NCBI GenBank assembly: GCA_005885555.1
Contig: VAWN01000036.1
Coordinates: forward strand, 1 to 64,000
Direction of reading: 5' to 3'
DNA from: Actinomycetota bacterium
Lineage (GTDB): Bacteria > Actinomycetota > Actinomycetes > Mycobacteriales > Micromonosporaceae
Length of the DNA: 64,000 bases
In this document: positions 15,793-23,033 of the stretch, piece by piece
Layout: every line of letters starts with the position of its first letter
How positions within the stretch are numbered: the first letter of the stretch is position 1
The notes under the pieces: model-generated
What the model saw: the letters and a program-made list of their open reading frames with translations, nothing else
What the model was told of the DNA's origin: nothing
Database searches by the model: none
Made by a program: the position numbers and the translations under genes

Positions 15793-16589
15793 CCGGCGGG
15801 GCCGTCGTCGTCGCGCACGTGTCGGATCTGCACATCGGCGCCCACGTACCGGCCGCGGTGGCCAGCCTCGCCGCCGACGTCGCCGCCGTACGGCCGCACC
15901 TGACGGTGGTGACCGGAGACGTCACCATGCGCGCGCGTACCGGTCAGTTCCGGCTCGCGCGGGCGCTGCTTGACCGGTTGCCGGTGCCGCGCCTCGTGGT
16001 GCTCGGCAACCACGACGTGCCGCTGGTGTCCGCCGACCGTCTGGTCGCGCCCTACGACCGGTACCGGCGCTGGATCGACACCGAGCTCGACCCGTGCCTG
16101 GAGGTACCCGGGCTGCGCGCGCTGGGGCTGCAGTCCATGCCCCGCTGGCGGTGGAAGGCCGGCCGGGTGTCGGCGCGCCAGGCACAGTCCATTGTGGACA
16201 TTCTCGGTACCGCGCCGGCGGGTACCGTCCGGCTGCTCGCCCTGCACCACCCGCCGTTCGCGACCGGACCGGCCCGGATCGTCGGGCGGGGCCGCCTGGT
16301 GCGGGCACTGGTCGCCGCGCGGGTCGACGTGGTGCTCGCCGGGCACACCCACGTTCCCGTCACCCGCGGCGTCGAGGTGTCCGACGGCGTGGCGGTGCAC
16401 CGGCTCGTGGACGTGGTGGCCGGTACCGCGACGAGCAACCGCCTGCGCGGTACCCCGCGGTCGTGGACGGTGCTGCGCATCGACGCCGACGCGATCGCGG
16501 TGGAGGAACGGTACGGCGTGAACGGCACGTGGCGCACCGGGCACACGGCCTGGTACCCCCGACCGGCGGTACCGTCAGCGGCCCGGTAG
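15789..16589 (+). CDS. Calcineurin-like metallophosphoesterase
   Basis: The 266-residue protein has the full metallophosphoesterase set: HVSDLHIG (D-x-H), VVTGDVT (GD), LGNHDVP (GNHD), LLALHHPPF and AGHTHVPV (GHxH). These two-metal enzymes cleave phosphomono- or diesters, including cyclic nucleotides and UDP-diacylglucosamine-type lipids. GTG 15789 overlaps the lipid kinase stop, so both probably act in one pathway, perhaps phospholipid turnover. The last 15 bp overlap the convergent end of the RDD gene. Confidence 0.88.
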   Translation: MTGGAVVVAHVSDLHIGAHVPAAVASLAADVAAVRPHLTVVTGDVTMRARTGQFRLARALLDRLPVPRLVVLGNHDVPLVSADRLVAPYDRYRRWIDTELDPCLEVPGLRALGLQSMPRWRWKAGRVSARQAQSIVDILGTAPAGTVRLLALHHPPFATGPARIVGRGRLVRALVAARVDVVLAGHTHVPVTRGVEVSDGVAVHRLVDVVAGTATSNRLRGTPRSWTVLRIDADAIAVEERYGVNGTWRTGHTAWYPRPAVPSAAR

Positions 16590-17111
16590 CGCCGGGCCGA
16601 CCACGAGGGTGCGCGCGAGCTTGTCGTGTACCGCCTGGTGCCGCCGGTCCACGAGGCACCACAGCGCCCCGATCGGGAAGCACGCCAGGATCAGCGCGCG
16701 GATCAGTGCGGCGATCCAGCCCAGCGGCCGGCCGGCGGTACTGGTGACGCGCAGGCCGAACAGCGCCATGCCGGGGGTACGCCCGGTCAGCCACCAGAAC
16801 GCGAAGTTGTAGAGGGCGAACAGCACCGGTACCGCGGCCAGCAGTACCGGTACCGCCCAGTCGGCCAGCCCGCGCCACCGGTAACCGACCACGGTGACGA
16901 CGAGCTGGACCACCGCCGCCGTGCCGAGCGCGACCGCGGCGACCACGACGACGTCCACCATGAAGGCGGCCGTGCGGCTGACCACCCCGGCGTATTCGAC
17001 GCGGCGCGCGACGGTCGGCGTGGCGGGCACGGTCGGCGTGGCGGGCACGGTCGGCGTGGCGGGCACGGTCGGCGTGGCGGGCACGGTCGGCGTGGCGGGC
17101 ACGGTCGTCAT
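16575..17111 (-). CDS. RDD family membrane protein with N-terminal VPATPT repeats
   Basis: The 178-residue product starts with five near-identical VPATPT hexapeptides (residues 4-33), then an RDD membrane domain. This has R-x-x-A-F-x-V-D (RTAAFMVDVVVVAA) in the first helix, the TPGMALFGLRV loop, and later helices ending with DRRHQAVHDKLARTLVV, the conserved RDD C-terminus. RDD proteins are small membrane proteins, some of which act as Na+/H+ antiporters. The repeat is encoded by a perfect 18-bp tandem array. The gene is the last of a leftward series that probably begins at the 22.4 kb promoter or the 17.9 kb palindrome. Confidence 0.8.
   Translation of the reverse strand: MTTVPATPTVPATPTVPATPTVPATPTVPATPTVARRVEYAGVVSRTAAFMVDVVVVAAVALGTAAVVQLVVTVVGYRWRGLADWAVPVLLAAVPVLFALYNFAFWWLTGRTPGMALFGLRVTSTAGRPLGWIAALIRALILACFPIGALWCLVDRRHQAVHDKLARTLVVGPALPGR
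17011..17100 (-). repeat. Five perfect 18-bp tandem repeats within the RDD gene
   Basis: The unit ACGGTCGGCGTGGCGGGC occurs five times head to tail, encoding the VPATPT repeats. The perfect identity of the copies implies recent slippage expansion and possible length polymorphism between strains. Confidence 0.95.
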
Positions 17112-17118
17112 GGCCTGC

Positions 17119-17874
17119 TCAGCCGGACGTCGACGCCGCCGGTTCGGGCGCGGCGGCCGGTTCGGGTTCGGCGGCCGGTTCGGGTTCGGCGGCGCGCCGG
17201 ATGAGCCGCGCGGCGAGCCGGTCGACGGTGGTGTCCCCGGCCGCCGCGGTCTGCCGCAGCCGCCCGACCAGTTCGCTTATCATGCTGTCGCGCTGGCCGC
17301 GGATCAGCGCCTGCACCCGTTCCGGCTCGTTCTCCAGCTGTGCCAGGACGTCGTCGAGGATCTGCGCCATCAGCGGCTGGAGCAGCCGGTCGACCTGCGC
17401 GTCGACGACCCGCTCCACCACCGGCGCGTTGGCGACCGCGGCCATCAGCGAGTCGAGTGCGACCGCCGCACGCCGGCGGCCGACGCTCTGCTCGACCACG
17501 CCGCGCGCCGCGAGCCGCGCCACGCCCTCGCGGGCCTGGTCGGCCAGCACCACCAGCCGTACCACCGCCCGCGGCCGCGGCCGGGACCGGCTGCGGCGCA
17601 CGCGGGCGAGCAGCCCGGCGGCCGCGTCCTCCATCTCGAACACCGCGCCCACGGCCACTTCCCGCAGCCCGATCCGGTCACCGCGCCCGGGTGCCAGGCG
17701 GTCCCACGCGGTCGCCGCGGCACCGACGACGACGGACGTCACCGGGTGGCCCGACGGCGGAGGGGCGTCGGACAGCGGGGCGTCCGACGGCGGTGCGTCA
17801 GACGGCGGAAAGGCGTCGGTCGGCGCCGGTGCGCCGGTGGGGTCCGGCGCAGGGGTCTGATCGCTCGTCGTCAT
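17119..17874 (-). CDS. Uncharacterised helical protein with Pro/Asp/Ala-rich ends
   Basis: The 251-residue protein starts at ATG 17874. It has an N-terminal low-complexity region with repeated PPSDAP-type units, an alpha-helical core (about 55-225; LDSLMAAVANAPVVERVVDAQVDRLLQPLMAQILDDVLAQLENEPERVQALIRGQ) and a C-terminal EPEPAA repeat tail. No transmembrane helix or catalytic motif is visible. The core looks like a scaffold of packed amphipathic helices. A copy of the island palindrome lies 34 bp upstream, so the gene seems to be a direct target of the shared regulator. No family was recognised. Confidence 0.65.
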   Translation of the reverse strand: MTTSDQTPAPDPTGAPAPTDAFPPSDAPPSDAPLSDAPPPSGHPVTSVVVGAAATAWDRLAPGRGDRIGLREVAVGAVFEMEDAAAGLLARVRRSRSRPRPRAVVRLVVLADQAREGVARLAARGVVEQSVGRRRAAVALDSLMAAVANAPVVERVVDAQVDRLLQPLMAQILDDVLAQLENEPERVQALIRGQRDSMISELVGRLRQTAAAGDTTVDRLAARLIRRAAEPEPAAEPEPAAAPEPAASTSG

Positions 17875-17908
17875 GTGTCCACAGTGGCCGTTCGTGCGGC
17901 GGTTGGCG

Positions 17909-17925
17909 CCATCCGCCACGGATGA
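17909..17925. promoter_or_regulatory. Island palindrome before the 17.1-17.9 kb gene
   Basis: CCATCCGCCACGGATGA matches the TCATCC-N5-GGATGA pattern at 11 of 12 arm positions. Its edge is 34 bp from ATG 17874, the same distance class as the sites at 28132, 35100, 47360 and 57149. Confidence 0.6.
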
Positions 17926-17973
17926 GCCTCACCCTTTTCGGTGCGTGGCGTACCGGTACCGGGCCGCCGGGCA

Positions 17974-18942
17974 TCACGACTGCGCATCCAGCTCCTCCTG
18001 GAACGGGTCCGCGGCGGCGCCCTCGGGTGCCTCGCCTTCCAGTTCGGCCTTGACCGCCTGCAGGTCCCCGCGCGCCCGCGCGTCGAGGACCGGGAACTGC
18101 GGATCGATCTCGATCAGCGCGTTGGCGATGACCGCCGCCGCGCCGATGCGCGCGAACCACTTGTGGTCGGCCGGAATCACGTACCACGGCGCCCACTTGG
18201 TGCTGGTGTTGGACAGCATCTCGGAGAACGCCTTCTGGTAGGCGTCCCAGTGCTGGCGTTCCCGGGCGTCGGCGGCGGAGAACTTCCAGTTGTGGTCGGC
18301 CAGGTCGATGCGCCGCAGGAACCGGATCCGCTGCTCCTCCCTGGACAGGTTGAGGAACAGCTTCACCACCGGGAAGCCGTTGTCGACCAGGTGCCGTTCC
18401 CAATCGTTGATCTCCCGGTACCGCCGCTTCCACAGGTCGCCGTTGCGGTACTGCGCGGGCAGCTTCTGCCGGTCCAGGATCTCCTTGTGCACCCGCACCA
18501 CGAGGACCTCCTCGTAGTGCGAGCGGTTGAAGATGGCGATCTCGCCCCGGCCGGGCAGCCGCCCGGCGTAACGCCACAGGTAGTCGTGGTCCAGCTCGTC
18601 CGAAGATGGCACCTTGAAGCTGTACACGTGCACGCCCTGCGGGTTCACCCCGCTCATCACGTGGCGGATCGTGCCGTCCTTGCCGGCCGCGTCCAACGCC
18701 TGCAGGACGACCAGCACGCCGTACCGGTCCTGCGCGGCCAGCCGCGCCTGGTACTCGGCCAGCCCGGCGGTCACCCGGTCGAGCAGCTCGACGCTCTCCC
18801 GCTTGTGGACGAAGCCTTCCTTGTACCCCGGATCGAAGTCCTTCGCGAGGCGCACCGTGGACCCGCTCCCGACCCGGAACGGCGCGATGAACCCGGCGAT
18901 CCGTTTGGCCGTCTCGGCTGTCACCACCCGCTCGTCAGGCAT
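17974..18942 (-). CDS. ppk2: Polyphosphate kinase 2 family protein, second copy
   Basis: This 322-residue PPK2 has Walker A QALDAAGKDGT at 81-91 and the lid motif FNRSHYEEVLVVRVH at 138-152. Its longer N-terminus and E-x-x-x-V pattern place it with the PPK2 subgroup that uses polyphosphate to phosphorylate AMP or ADP, distinct from the copy at 12877. The ATG at 18942 overlaps the P-type ATPase stop by eight bases, so the two are co-translated. A polyphosphate-dependent ATP source next to an ATP-driven pump fits survival when respiration stops. The Ala/Glu-rich C-terminal tail is variable in the family. Confidence 0.92.
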   Translation of the reverse strand: MPDERVVTAETAKRIAGFIAPFRVGSGSTVRLAKDFDPGYKEGFVHKRESVELLDRVTAGLAEYQARLAAQDRYGVLVVLQALDAAGKDGTIRHVMSGVNPQGVHVYSFKVPSSDELDHDYLWRYAGRLPGRGEIAIFNRSHYEEVLVVRVHKEILDRQKLPAQYRNGDLWKRRYREINDWERHLVDNGFPVVKLFLNLSREEQRIRFLRRIDLADHNWKFSAADARERQHWDAYQKAFSEMLSNTSTKWAPWYVIPADHKWFARIGAAAVIANALIEIDPQFPVLDARARGDLQAVKAELEGEAPEGAAADPFQEELDAQS

Positions 18943-21673
18943 GACCGGCCTCCTTCCTGTTTGCGCGCCGGCGCAGCACCACCTTGCGCAGCTCCGACAC
19001 CACGACGACCGACGCGGCCACGACGATGCAGATCAGCCACTGCTGCAGGGTCAGGTGCCCGGTGTGCAGCAACCGCTGGAACGGGCCGAACTCGGTACCG
19101 AGGATGATCGCGGCGACCGACATGCCGCTGGTGAGCACGAACCGGTGGTCCTCGAAGGTGTCCCGGCTGAACACCGAGCGCAGGTCGCTGCGCACGGTGA
19201 CCGCGAAGAAGAGGTTGAACAGCGCGAACGTGGTCATGCCCATGGTCCGCGCGAGGTCGACGCCGTACCGCGCGTTGGCCCACCCGATGACCGCGAGGCT
19301 GCCCGCGCCCATCGCCAGCCCGATGATGCCGAGCCAGGCGAGTATCCGGGTGGGTAGCAGCGGCTCCTCGGCCGGCCGGGGCCGGCGCTTCATCAGGTCC
19401 GGCTCCGCTTTGGCGTACCCGAGCCCGATCGCCTCGAACACCTGCGTGGTGAAGTTGACCCACAGGGTCTGCAGCGGCAGGAACGGTACCCCGGCGGCGA
19501 TGTTGAAGATGCTCGCGCCGAGGAACGCGACGATGAACCCGCCCAGCGCGCCCATCTGGAAGAAGATGTACTTCTTCAGGTTGTCGTACAGCGCCCGGCC
19601 CAGCTCCACCGCCTTGACGATGGTCGCGAAGTCGTCGTCGGTGAGAATCATCGCGGCGGCCTCCTTGGAGACCTCCGTACCGGTGATGCCCATCGCGATG
19701 CCGATGTCGGCCCGCTTCAGCGCCGGCGCGTCGTTGACCCCGTCGCCGGTCATCGCGACGATGTGGCCGCGGCGCTTGAGCACGTCGACCAGGCGCACCT
19801 TGTGCTCCGGCGTGACCCGGGCGATGACGCCGATGCCGTCGATCTGCACGGCCGCCTCGTCGTCGCTCATCGCCGCGAACTCGGCGCCGGTGATGGCCCG
19901 GCCCTTGATGCCGAGCTGCCCGGCGATGGCCGCGGCGGTGACCGCGTGGTCACCGGTGATCATCCGGACCTGGATGCCGGCCGAGTGCGCCGTGGCGATT
20001 GCCGCCTTCGCCTGCGGCCGCGGTGGGTCGACGATGCCCACGAGGGCGAGCAGGGTCATCCCGTCCAGCATGGCGAGCAGGTCGCCGTCCGGGTCGAAGG
20101 TGGCCGGGTCGAAGTCCTTGGACCCGGTGGCCAGGACCCGCAATCCTTGCTCCGCAAGGCGTTCGTTCTCCGCGAGGTACCGGTCGCGGAAGTCGTCGTC
20201 GACCGGTACCGGCACCAGGTCCGGCCCCGGTACCTGAGCGGCACGCGCGAGCAGCTGGTCCGGCGCGCCCTTGACGAAGCAGCGCACCACGTCCGCACCG
20301 GCACCGTCGGGCATCCGGTGGAACGTGGCCATCATCTTGTACGCGGCGTCGAACGGCAGCTCCGCGATGCGCGGGTACCGTTGCCGGGTCGCGACGGCGT
20401 CGAGGCCGCCCTTCTCGGCGAGTACCACCAGCGCGCCCTCGGTCGGGTCGCCGATCAGGTCGCCGTCGGTGGCCACCGCGTCGGACGCGAGCACCATCGG
20501 CAGCAGGAACGACTCCAGCGGTACCTCCGGCTGCCCGGCCGCGTGCCGGATGCTGCCCTCGGTCGAGTACCCGGTACCCGAGACGGTGTACCGGCGCCCC
20601 GGGATCGTCAGCTCCACCGCGGTCATCTTGTTCAGCGTCAACGTACCGGTCTTGTCGGAGTTGATGGCCGACGTCGAGCCCAGCGTCTCGGTGGAGCGCA
20701 GCCGCTTGACGATGGCGTTGGCCTTGGCCAGCGTCTGGGTGCCCAGCGACAGGATCGTCGTCACCACCGCCGGCAGGCCGGTCGGGATCGCGGAGATGGC
20801 GAACGCGATGGCGGCGGTGAACACCACGTTGAACTCGTTGCCCCGGGCCAGGTTCAGGATGACCGAGATCAGCAGCGCGATCCCCGCGATGATGAGGATC
20901 TGGTTGGTCAGCTTGTCCAGCTGCCGGGTCAGCGGCGTCTCGGTGCCCTTGTCGGCCTGCAGCATCTTCGAGATGTGCCCGACCTCGGTCGCCATGCCGG
21001 TCGCGGTGACCAGCAGCTCGCCGGTACCCCGGGTGACGTTGGTGTTCATGTAGGCCATGTCCGACCGGTCGCCGAGGTCGGTGTCGACCGCGCTCACCGC
21101 CTCGACGTTCTTGGCGACCGGCAGGCTCTCCCCGGTCAGCGCCGACTCGTCGATCTCCAGCGTGGCGACCCGGATCAGCCGGCCGTCGGCGGGAACCAGG
21201 TCGCCGGCCTCGATCTGCACCACGTCGCCGGGTACCAGCTCCACGGCGGACAGCTCCACCAGTTCGCCGTCGCGGCGCACCTTGGCCTTGACGATCATCA
21301 TCTTCTGCAGCGCGTCGATCGCGGCGGCGGCCTTGCCCTCCTGGTGCAGGCCGAGGACCGCGTTGAACAGCGTCAGCAGGATGAGCAGGAGCCCGGTGCC
21401 CCACTGCTTGAGCGGATAGAGGCTGCCGATGCCGGCGACCAGCAGCACGATCTGCATCGGGTCGGCGTACTGCCGCAGGAACGCCCGCCACCACGGTTCC
21501 TTGCGGGCCTGCGCGAAACGGTTGGGGCCGAACGCTTTGCGGCGCTCCTGCGCCTCCGCCGAGCTCAGCCCCCGCTGGCGGTCCACCTTCTCGGTGGCCA
21601 GCGCGTCGGTCACCGAGAGCGTGTGGAAGGCGGGCACAGCCGGCGCGCCGGACCGGTCGGTCACTGCTGTCAT
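18935..21673 (-). CDS. P-type cation-transporting ATPase with altered ion-binding residues
   Basis: The 912-residue P2-like ATPase has all catalytic motifs: TGES at 180-183, the phosphorylated D340 in SDKTGTLT, KGAPD at 468, and TGDGVNDAP at 642-650. It has about ten transmembrane helices and a cation-ATPase N-terminal domain. The conserved PEGLP of helix M4 is PTGLP (T298 for the Ca-liganding Glu), and in M6 LWVNFTTQ keeps N740 but has Q744 where Ca pumps have Asp. The Cys usually before SDKTG is Asn. The transported ion is therefore unlikely to be bound as in Ca2+ pumps; Mg2+, K+ or another solute is possible. It lies between the DUF1269-like gene and ppk2 in a leftward operon. Confidence 0.88.
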   Translation of the reverse strand: MTAVTDRSGAPAVPAFHTLSVTDALATEKVDRQRGLSSAEAQERRKAFGPNRFAQARKEPWWRAFLRQYADPMQIVLLVAGIGSLYPLKQWGTGLLLILLTLFNAVLGLHQEGKAAAAIDALQKMMIVKAKVRRDGELVELSAVELVPGDVVQIEAGDLVPADGRLIRVATLEIDESALTGESLPVAKNVEAVSAVDTDLGDRSDMAYMNTNVTRGTGELLVTATGMATEVGHISKMLQADKGTETPLTRQLDKLTNQILIIAGIALLISVILNLARGNEFNVVFTAAIAFAISAIPTGLPAVVTTILSLGTQTLAKANAIVKRLRSTETLGSTSAINSDKTGTLTLNKMTAVELTIPGRRYTVSGTGYSTEGSIRHAAGQPEVPLESFLLPMVLASDAVATDGDLIGDPTEGALVVLAEKGGLDAVATRQRYPRIAELPFDAAYKMMATFHRMPDGAGADVVRCFVKGAPDQLLARAAQVPGPDLVPVPVDDDFRDRYLAENERLAEQGLRVLATGSKDFDPATFDPDGDLLAMLDGMTLLALVGIVDPPRPQAKAAIATAHSAGIQVRMITGDHAVTAAAIAGQLGIKGRAITGAEFAAMSDDEAAVQIDGIGVIARVTPEHKVRLVDVLKRRGHIVAMTGDGVNDAPALKRADIGIAMGITGTEVSKEAAAMILTDDDFATIVKAVELGRALYDNLKKYIFFQMGALGGFIVAFLGASIFNIAAGVPFLPLQTLWVNFTTQVFEAIGLGYAKAEPDLMKRRPRPAEEPLLPTRILAWLGIIGLAMGAGSLAVIGWANARYGVDLARTMGMTTFALFNLFFAVTVRSDLRSVFSRDTFEDHRFVLTSGMSVAAIILGTEFGPFQRLLHTGHLTLQQWLICIVVAASVVVVSELRKVVLRRRANRKEAGHA

Positions 21674-21748
21674 CGGGGCGTCTCCTTGCGGTACTGCGAA
21701 AGGGGAACGGGGGTAGCCGGCGCGGGCCGGCTACCCGGATGCCCCCGC

Positions 21749-21823
21749 CTAACGGCGGCGGCGTGAGGTACGCCGGGCGACGCGCCGGCCGCTGCGCCGG
21801 GCTACTCTGCGCGATCCGAACAT
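21749..21823 (-). CDS. 24-residue arginine-rich peptide
   Basis: A short ORF starts with ATG at 21823, six bases after a perfect GGAGG, and ends with TAG at 21749. The peptide opens MFGSRRVARR and has repeated RRVARR/RRTSRR units; 13 of its 24 residues are Arg. It lies in the 184-bp space between the DUF1269-like gene and the P-type ATPase on the same strand. Its small size means gene callers would miss it. The ribosome site and spacing support translation, and the composition suggests nucleic-acid, polyphosphate or membrane binding. Its proximity to ppk2 makes polyphosphate an attractive but unproven partner. ATG 21829 is too close to the GGAGG to be favoured. Confidence 0.6.
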   Translation of the reverse strand: MFGSRRVARRSGRRVARRTSRRRR

Positions 21824-21856
21824 CTTCATCCTCCAATGTGGACAGTGCGGCCGGAG

Positions 21857-22399
21857 TTACCTGGCCGCCGCCGACGTCTCCAGGTCGTGCAGTTCCTTGG
21901 CCTCCTCGGCACTCACCAGGCCGATCTCGATCAGGTCGAGGGGGCTGATGAACGCGTCGCTGATGCGGTACCCGCCGGCGCGCGCGATCGCGTCCCGCAG
22001 CGGTATCGCCCAGTGGTGCTCCAGCAGGATCAGCGCGGTGGCCGAGTCGTTGGGAATGTCCTCGATGACGTCCCACGCCTGCTCTTCGCTGAACACCTTG
22101 AAGCCGTGCTCCGACGCCGCGGCCCCCATGGCGGCGCCGGCCTCCATGCCGGTCTCGCCCTCGATGCCCAGCCCGATCAGTGCACCGATCTTGCTGCCCA
22201 GCTCGATGGCCTCCTCGGTGGTCAGGTTGCTCAGGTGCTCGACCTCGACGGCGCCCTCGGCGTCCTTGTACACGGCGAGCGCGTCGATGACGCGGACCGT
22301 GTCGCTCTTGCGCAGCCGTTCCAACTCGTTGATGATCTCGCGGTGGAAGTCCGGGTGCCGGAACCCCAGCACGATCAGCTGAACCGGTCCGATTGCCAT
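21857..22399 (-). CDS. DUF1269/DUF6325-like stress protein
   Basis: The 180-residue protein begins MAIGPVQLIVLGF and has a ferredoxin-like alpha/beta N-terminal half, a central Gly/Ala-rich helix (ELGSKIGALIGLGIEGETGMEAGAAMGAA) resembling a glycine zipper, and a C-terminal strand-helix unit with ALILLEHHWAIPLRDAI and a terminal LVSAEEAKELHDLE. It resembles the product of 13703-14161. ATG 22399 is the start, and a perfect island palindrome lies 59 bp upstream in the divergent region. It is the first gene of the leftward run to ppk2. The function is unknown. Confidence 0.72.
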   Translation of the reverse strand: MAIGPVQLIVLGFRHPDFHREIINELERLRKSDTVRVIDALAVYKDAEGAVEVEHLSNLTTEEAIELGSKIGALIGLGIEGETGMEAGAAMGAAASEHGFKVFSEEQAWDVIEDIPNDSATALILLEHHWAIPLRDAIARAGGYRISDAFISPLDLIEIGLVSAEEAKELHDLETSAAAR

Positions 22400-22458
22400 G
22401 TCCGCATCCCTTCACTACCGGATTCGTCGAGCATGCCGGCGGCGGGCCGGCGGTTCCC

Positions 22459-22475
22459 TCATCCCGCGCGGATGA
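22459..22475. promoter_or_regulatory. Island palindrome in the 22.4-22.56 kb divergent region, perfect copy
   Basis: TCATCCCGCGCGGATGA has perfect arms and lies 59 bp from ATG 22399. The distance class (about 60 bp) matches the sites serving 12685 and 43009. Confidence 0.62.
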
Positions 22476-22512
22476 CACCAGGTGGAGCGACGTACCGCCC
22501 CGGGCCCGGTAC

Positions 22513-22529
22513 TCATTCGCCCGGGGTGA
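22513..22529. promoter_or_regulatory. Degenerate island palindrome before the DUF7144 gene
   Basis: TCATTCGCCCGGGGTGA matches 10 of 12 arm positions and lies 35 bp before ATG 22565, the short-distance class. It could serve the rightward gene while the perfect copy at 22459 serves the leftward one. Confidence 0.42.
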
Positions 22530-22564
22530 CGAGCGCCGGGCCGGTCCGGCGGACGCTGGAGGTC

Positions 22565-23029
22565 ATGTCGGACACGAACAACATCACTGCGACCGGTGCG
22601 ACCGGAAGACCGCGCGCGGTCACCCCGGTGCGCCGGCAGACCGCCTGGGTGGGCATGGTCATCTTCGCCGGCGTCATGCTGATGCTGGTCGGCGCGTGGG
22701 AGGCCATGGTAGGACTGGTGGCGCTGTTCAACTCCACCTACTACCACGTGACGCCGGGCGGCATGGTCGTCTCGGTGGACTACACCGTCTGGGGCTGGGT
22801 CCACCTCGTGGTGGGCGGCGTGGCCGTGCTCGCCGGCATCGGCGTGCTCAGCGGCCGGACCTGGGCGCGGGTGGTCGGCATCATCATGGCCGCCCTGGCC
22901 GCGATCGTGAACGTAGCGTTCATCGCGGCGTACCCGATCGGCTCGATGGTCCTCATCGCCGCCGACGTCCTGATCATCTACGCGCTGGCGGCGCACGGCA
23001 GGGAGATCCGCGAAGACAACGAGCTGTGA
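22565..23029 (+). CDS. DUF7144 family four-helix membrane protein
   Basis: The 154-residue protein has a charged N-terminus and four transmembrane helices (WVGMVIFAGVMLMLVGAWEAMVGL; GWVHLVVGGVAVLAGIGVL; RVVGIIMAALAAIVNVAFI; MVLIAADVLIIYALAAHG). The family marks TAWVGMVIFAG, VDYTVWGWVH, SGRTWARVVG, AAYP and ALAAHGRE are all present. Paralogues lie at 27129-27569 and 29434-29907. The family is actinobacterial and uncharacterised. ATG 22565 has a GGAGG only three bases away, so the start could be GTG further upstream. It ends four bases from the convergent SulP stop. Confidence 0.8.
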   Translation: MSDTNNITATGATGRPRAVTPVRRQTAWVGMVIFAGVMLMLVGAWEAMVGLVALFNSTYYHVTPGGMVVSVDYTVWGWVHLVVGGVAVLAGIGVLSGRTWARVVGIIMAALAAIVNVAFIAAYPIGSMVLIAADVLIIYALAAHGREIREDNEL

Positions 23030-23033
23030 CCGC

